6,489 nucleotides of DNA, taken from assembly GCA_003162235.1 (NCBI GenBank), contig PMMN01000059.1, positions 542 through 7,030 of the forward strand, written 5' to 3'. How positions within the stretch are numbered: position 1 is the stretch's first letter; the number at the start of each line of letters is the position of its first letter. Below the pieces are notes generated by a model that was not told where the DNA came from, did not search any database, and saw nothing but the letters and a program-made list of their open reading frames with translations. Both the position numbers and the translations under genes were made by a program. Below, piece after piece: positions 5,699 through 6,489 of the stretch. This DNA is from Actinomycetota bacterium (GTDB lineage Bacteria; Actinomycetota; Thermoleophilia; Gaiellales; Gaiellaceae).

Positions 5699-6489
5699 TT
5701 ACGCCATGACATCGATCGGGCGCGCGGCTGTGCTTGCCTCGCGCTCCGCGACGTGCTCGGTCTCGAGCTCGTAGACGCGCTTGAAGGCGGCGATCGCCAC
5801 CTCGACCTGGTCGAGCGAGGGCTCGCGCGTCGTCAGCCGCTGCAGCCAGAGCCCGGGCGCAAGCAGGGCCGCCAGCACGCGGCTGCGCCGGTGCTTGCCC
5901 GCGAAGCGGATCAGCTCGTAGGCGAGTCCCGCGATCGGCAGCAACATGAGGATTCGAGTGGCGATCAGCCAGTACCAGTCCAGGCCTCCGAAGAGGTAAT
6001 AGATGAAGGCGTAGACGAAGATCGCGAGCACCATGACCCAGAGTAGGAAGGCAGTACCGCAACGTGGATGGATGACGCTGTAGGGCATGACCTTCTCGGG
6101 CGTCAGCTCCTCCTCGGCCTCGAAAGCGTTGATCGTCTTGTGCTCGGCGCCGTGGTAAGCGAAGACGCGGCGCAGATCGGGAAGCAGCGAGACGACCAGC
6201 ATGTAGAGCACGAGAATGCTGACTCGGATAGCTCCCTCGACCAGTACGAACCACACGCCGCTCACCGAGAGCAAGCGCGTAATAACGGCGGGGCTGACCT
6301 TGAAAAGCCCGACCGCGAAAACAATCGCAAAGATGAACATCGCGGCGATTGCCCAACCGCCGAGCTCGAAGCCCTCCTCGCCGTCCTCACCTTCGGTCGC
6401 GAACCTGGTCGAGATGGCGAGCGCGCGGAAGCCGATCCCGAGCGACTCACCCAGCGCCATCACGCCCCTGATCACGGGCAGCCGGAAGA
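5699..6489 (-). CDS. DUF1385 (YqhQ-like) polytopic membrane protein, 5' end missing
   Basis: 262 complete residues are visible, ending at TAA 5699–5701; the N-terminus lies past the right edge. The fragment opens with FRLPVIRGVMALGESLGIGFRAL, typical of the DUF1385 family (PF07136) after its missing N-terminal GG-x-EGVMMRGP-type region. Hydrophobic segments lie at about 45–65, 76–102, 143–166 and 173–194. The family hallmark YHGAEHKTINAFE (about 111–123) and SVIHPRCGTAFLL (about 137–149) sit between the second and third segments. The conserved His, Glu, Lys and Cys suggest a metal or substrate site, but no activity is established for the family. A charged tail (about 223–262, VEVAIAAFKRVYELETE) follows. 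The in-frame GTG at 6473–6475 is not the real start, because homology continues upstream of it. In many Gram-positive genomes this gene lies beside prfA. Family call is firm; function unknown. Confidence 0.88.
   Translation of the reverse strand, partial: FRLPVIRGVMALGESLGIGFRALAISTRFATEGEDGEEGFELGGWAIAAMFIFAIVFAVGLFKVSPAVITRLLSVSGVWFVLVEGAIRVSILVLYMLVVSLLPDLRRVFAYHGAEHKTINAFEAEEELTPEKVMPYSVIHPRCGTAFLLWVMVLAIFVYAFIYYLFGGLDWYWLIATRILMLLPIAGLAYELIRFAGKHRRSRVLAALLAPGLWLQRLTTREPSLDQVEVAIAAFKRVYELETEHVAEREASTAARPIDVMA

Noticed and set aside
5514..6356. 280-codon minus-strand open frame overlapping DUF1385
   Set aside because: Arg/Ala/Pro-rich out-of-frame translation of the DUF1385 gene.

Overview
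The window is high-GC, gene-dense bacterial DNA. Several genes use GTG or TTG starts, and every gene read here can be decoded with the standard code. RF1 and PrmC next to a DUF1385 membrane protein, an NfeD–slipin pair, and a lipoprotein type that resembles Gram-positive/actinobacterial proteins suggest a deep-branching actinobacterium such as Thermoleophilia/Solirubrobacterales. That placement is inference from gene content and style; no rRNA or other marker is present to confirm it.

Layout, left to right. (1) Positions 1–2114, minus strand: a translation-termination operon read right to left. It holds prfA (release factor 1), prmC (methylates the GGQ glutamine of RF1), and the N-terminal part of an IMP-cyclohydrolase-like protein that runs off the left edge. 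The genes overlap by 4 and 10 bases, so they are almost certainly co-transcribed and translationally coupled. (2) Positions 2115–2647, plus strand: a small lipoprotein reading frame with an in-frame TGA after 82 codons. Plausible coding continues in the same frame for another 57 codons, so the gene looks recently broken. (3) Positions 2648–4837, plus strand: a two-gene operon of a long-form NfeD (ClpP-like membrane serine protease plus OB-fold) and a slipin (SPFH/stomatin-like). The second gene's Shine–Dalgarno overlaps the first gene's stop codon. (4) Positions 4838–4882: an inverted repeat between convergent genes, probably a two-way terminator. (5) Positions 4881–5330, minus strand: an OsmC/Ohr-type peroxidase with a TTG start. 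(6) Positions 5331–5698: about 370 bases without a convincing gene. (7) Positions 5699–6489, minus strand: a DUF1385 (YqhQ-like) membrane protein, cut by the right edge.

How the parts fit. PrmC and RF1 are enzyme and substrate. NfeD and slipin are a known membrane-quality-control pair in which the protease can act on the slipin C-terminus. OsmC is a separate peroxide/hydroperoxide defence gene. DUF1385 and prfA lie close together in many Gram-positive genomes. Here they are on the same strand but separated by the lipoprotein/nfeD/slipin/osmC block, which may be an insertion into an older neighbourhood.

I found no RNA genes, transposase, CRISPR array or defence system. The most unusual points are the interrupted lipoprotein gene, the near-identical start regions of that gene and nfeD, and a slipin lacking the usual N-terminal membrane segment.
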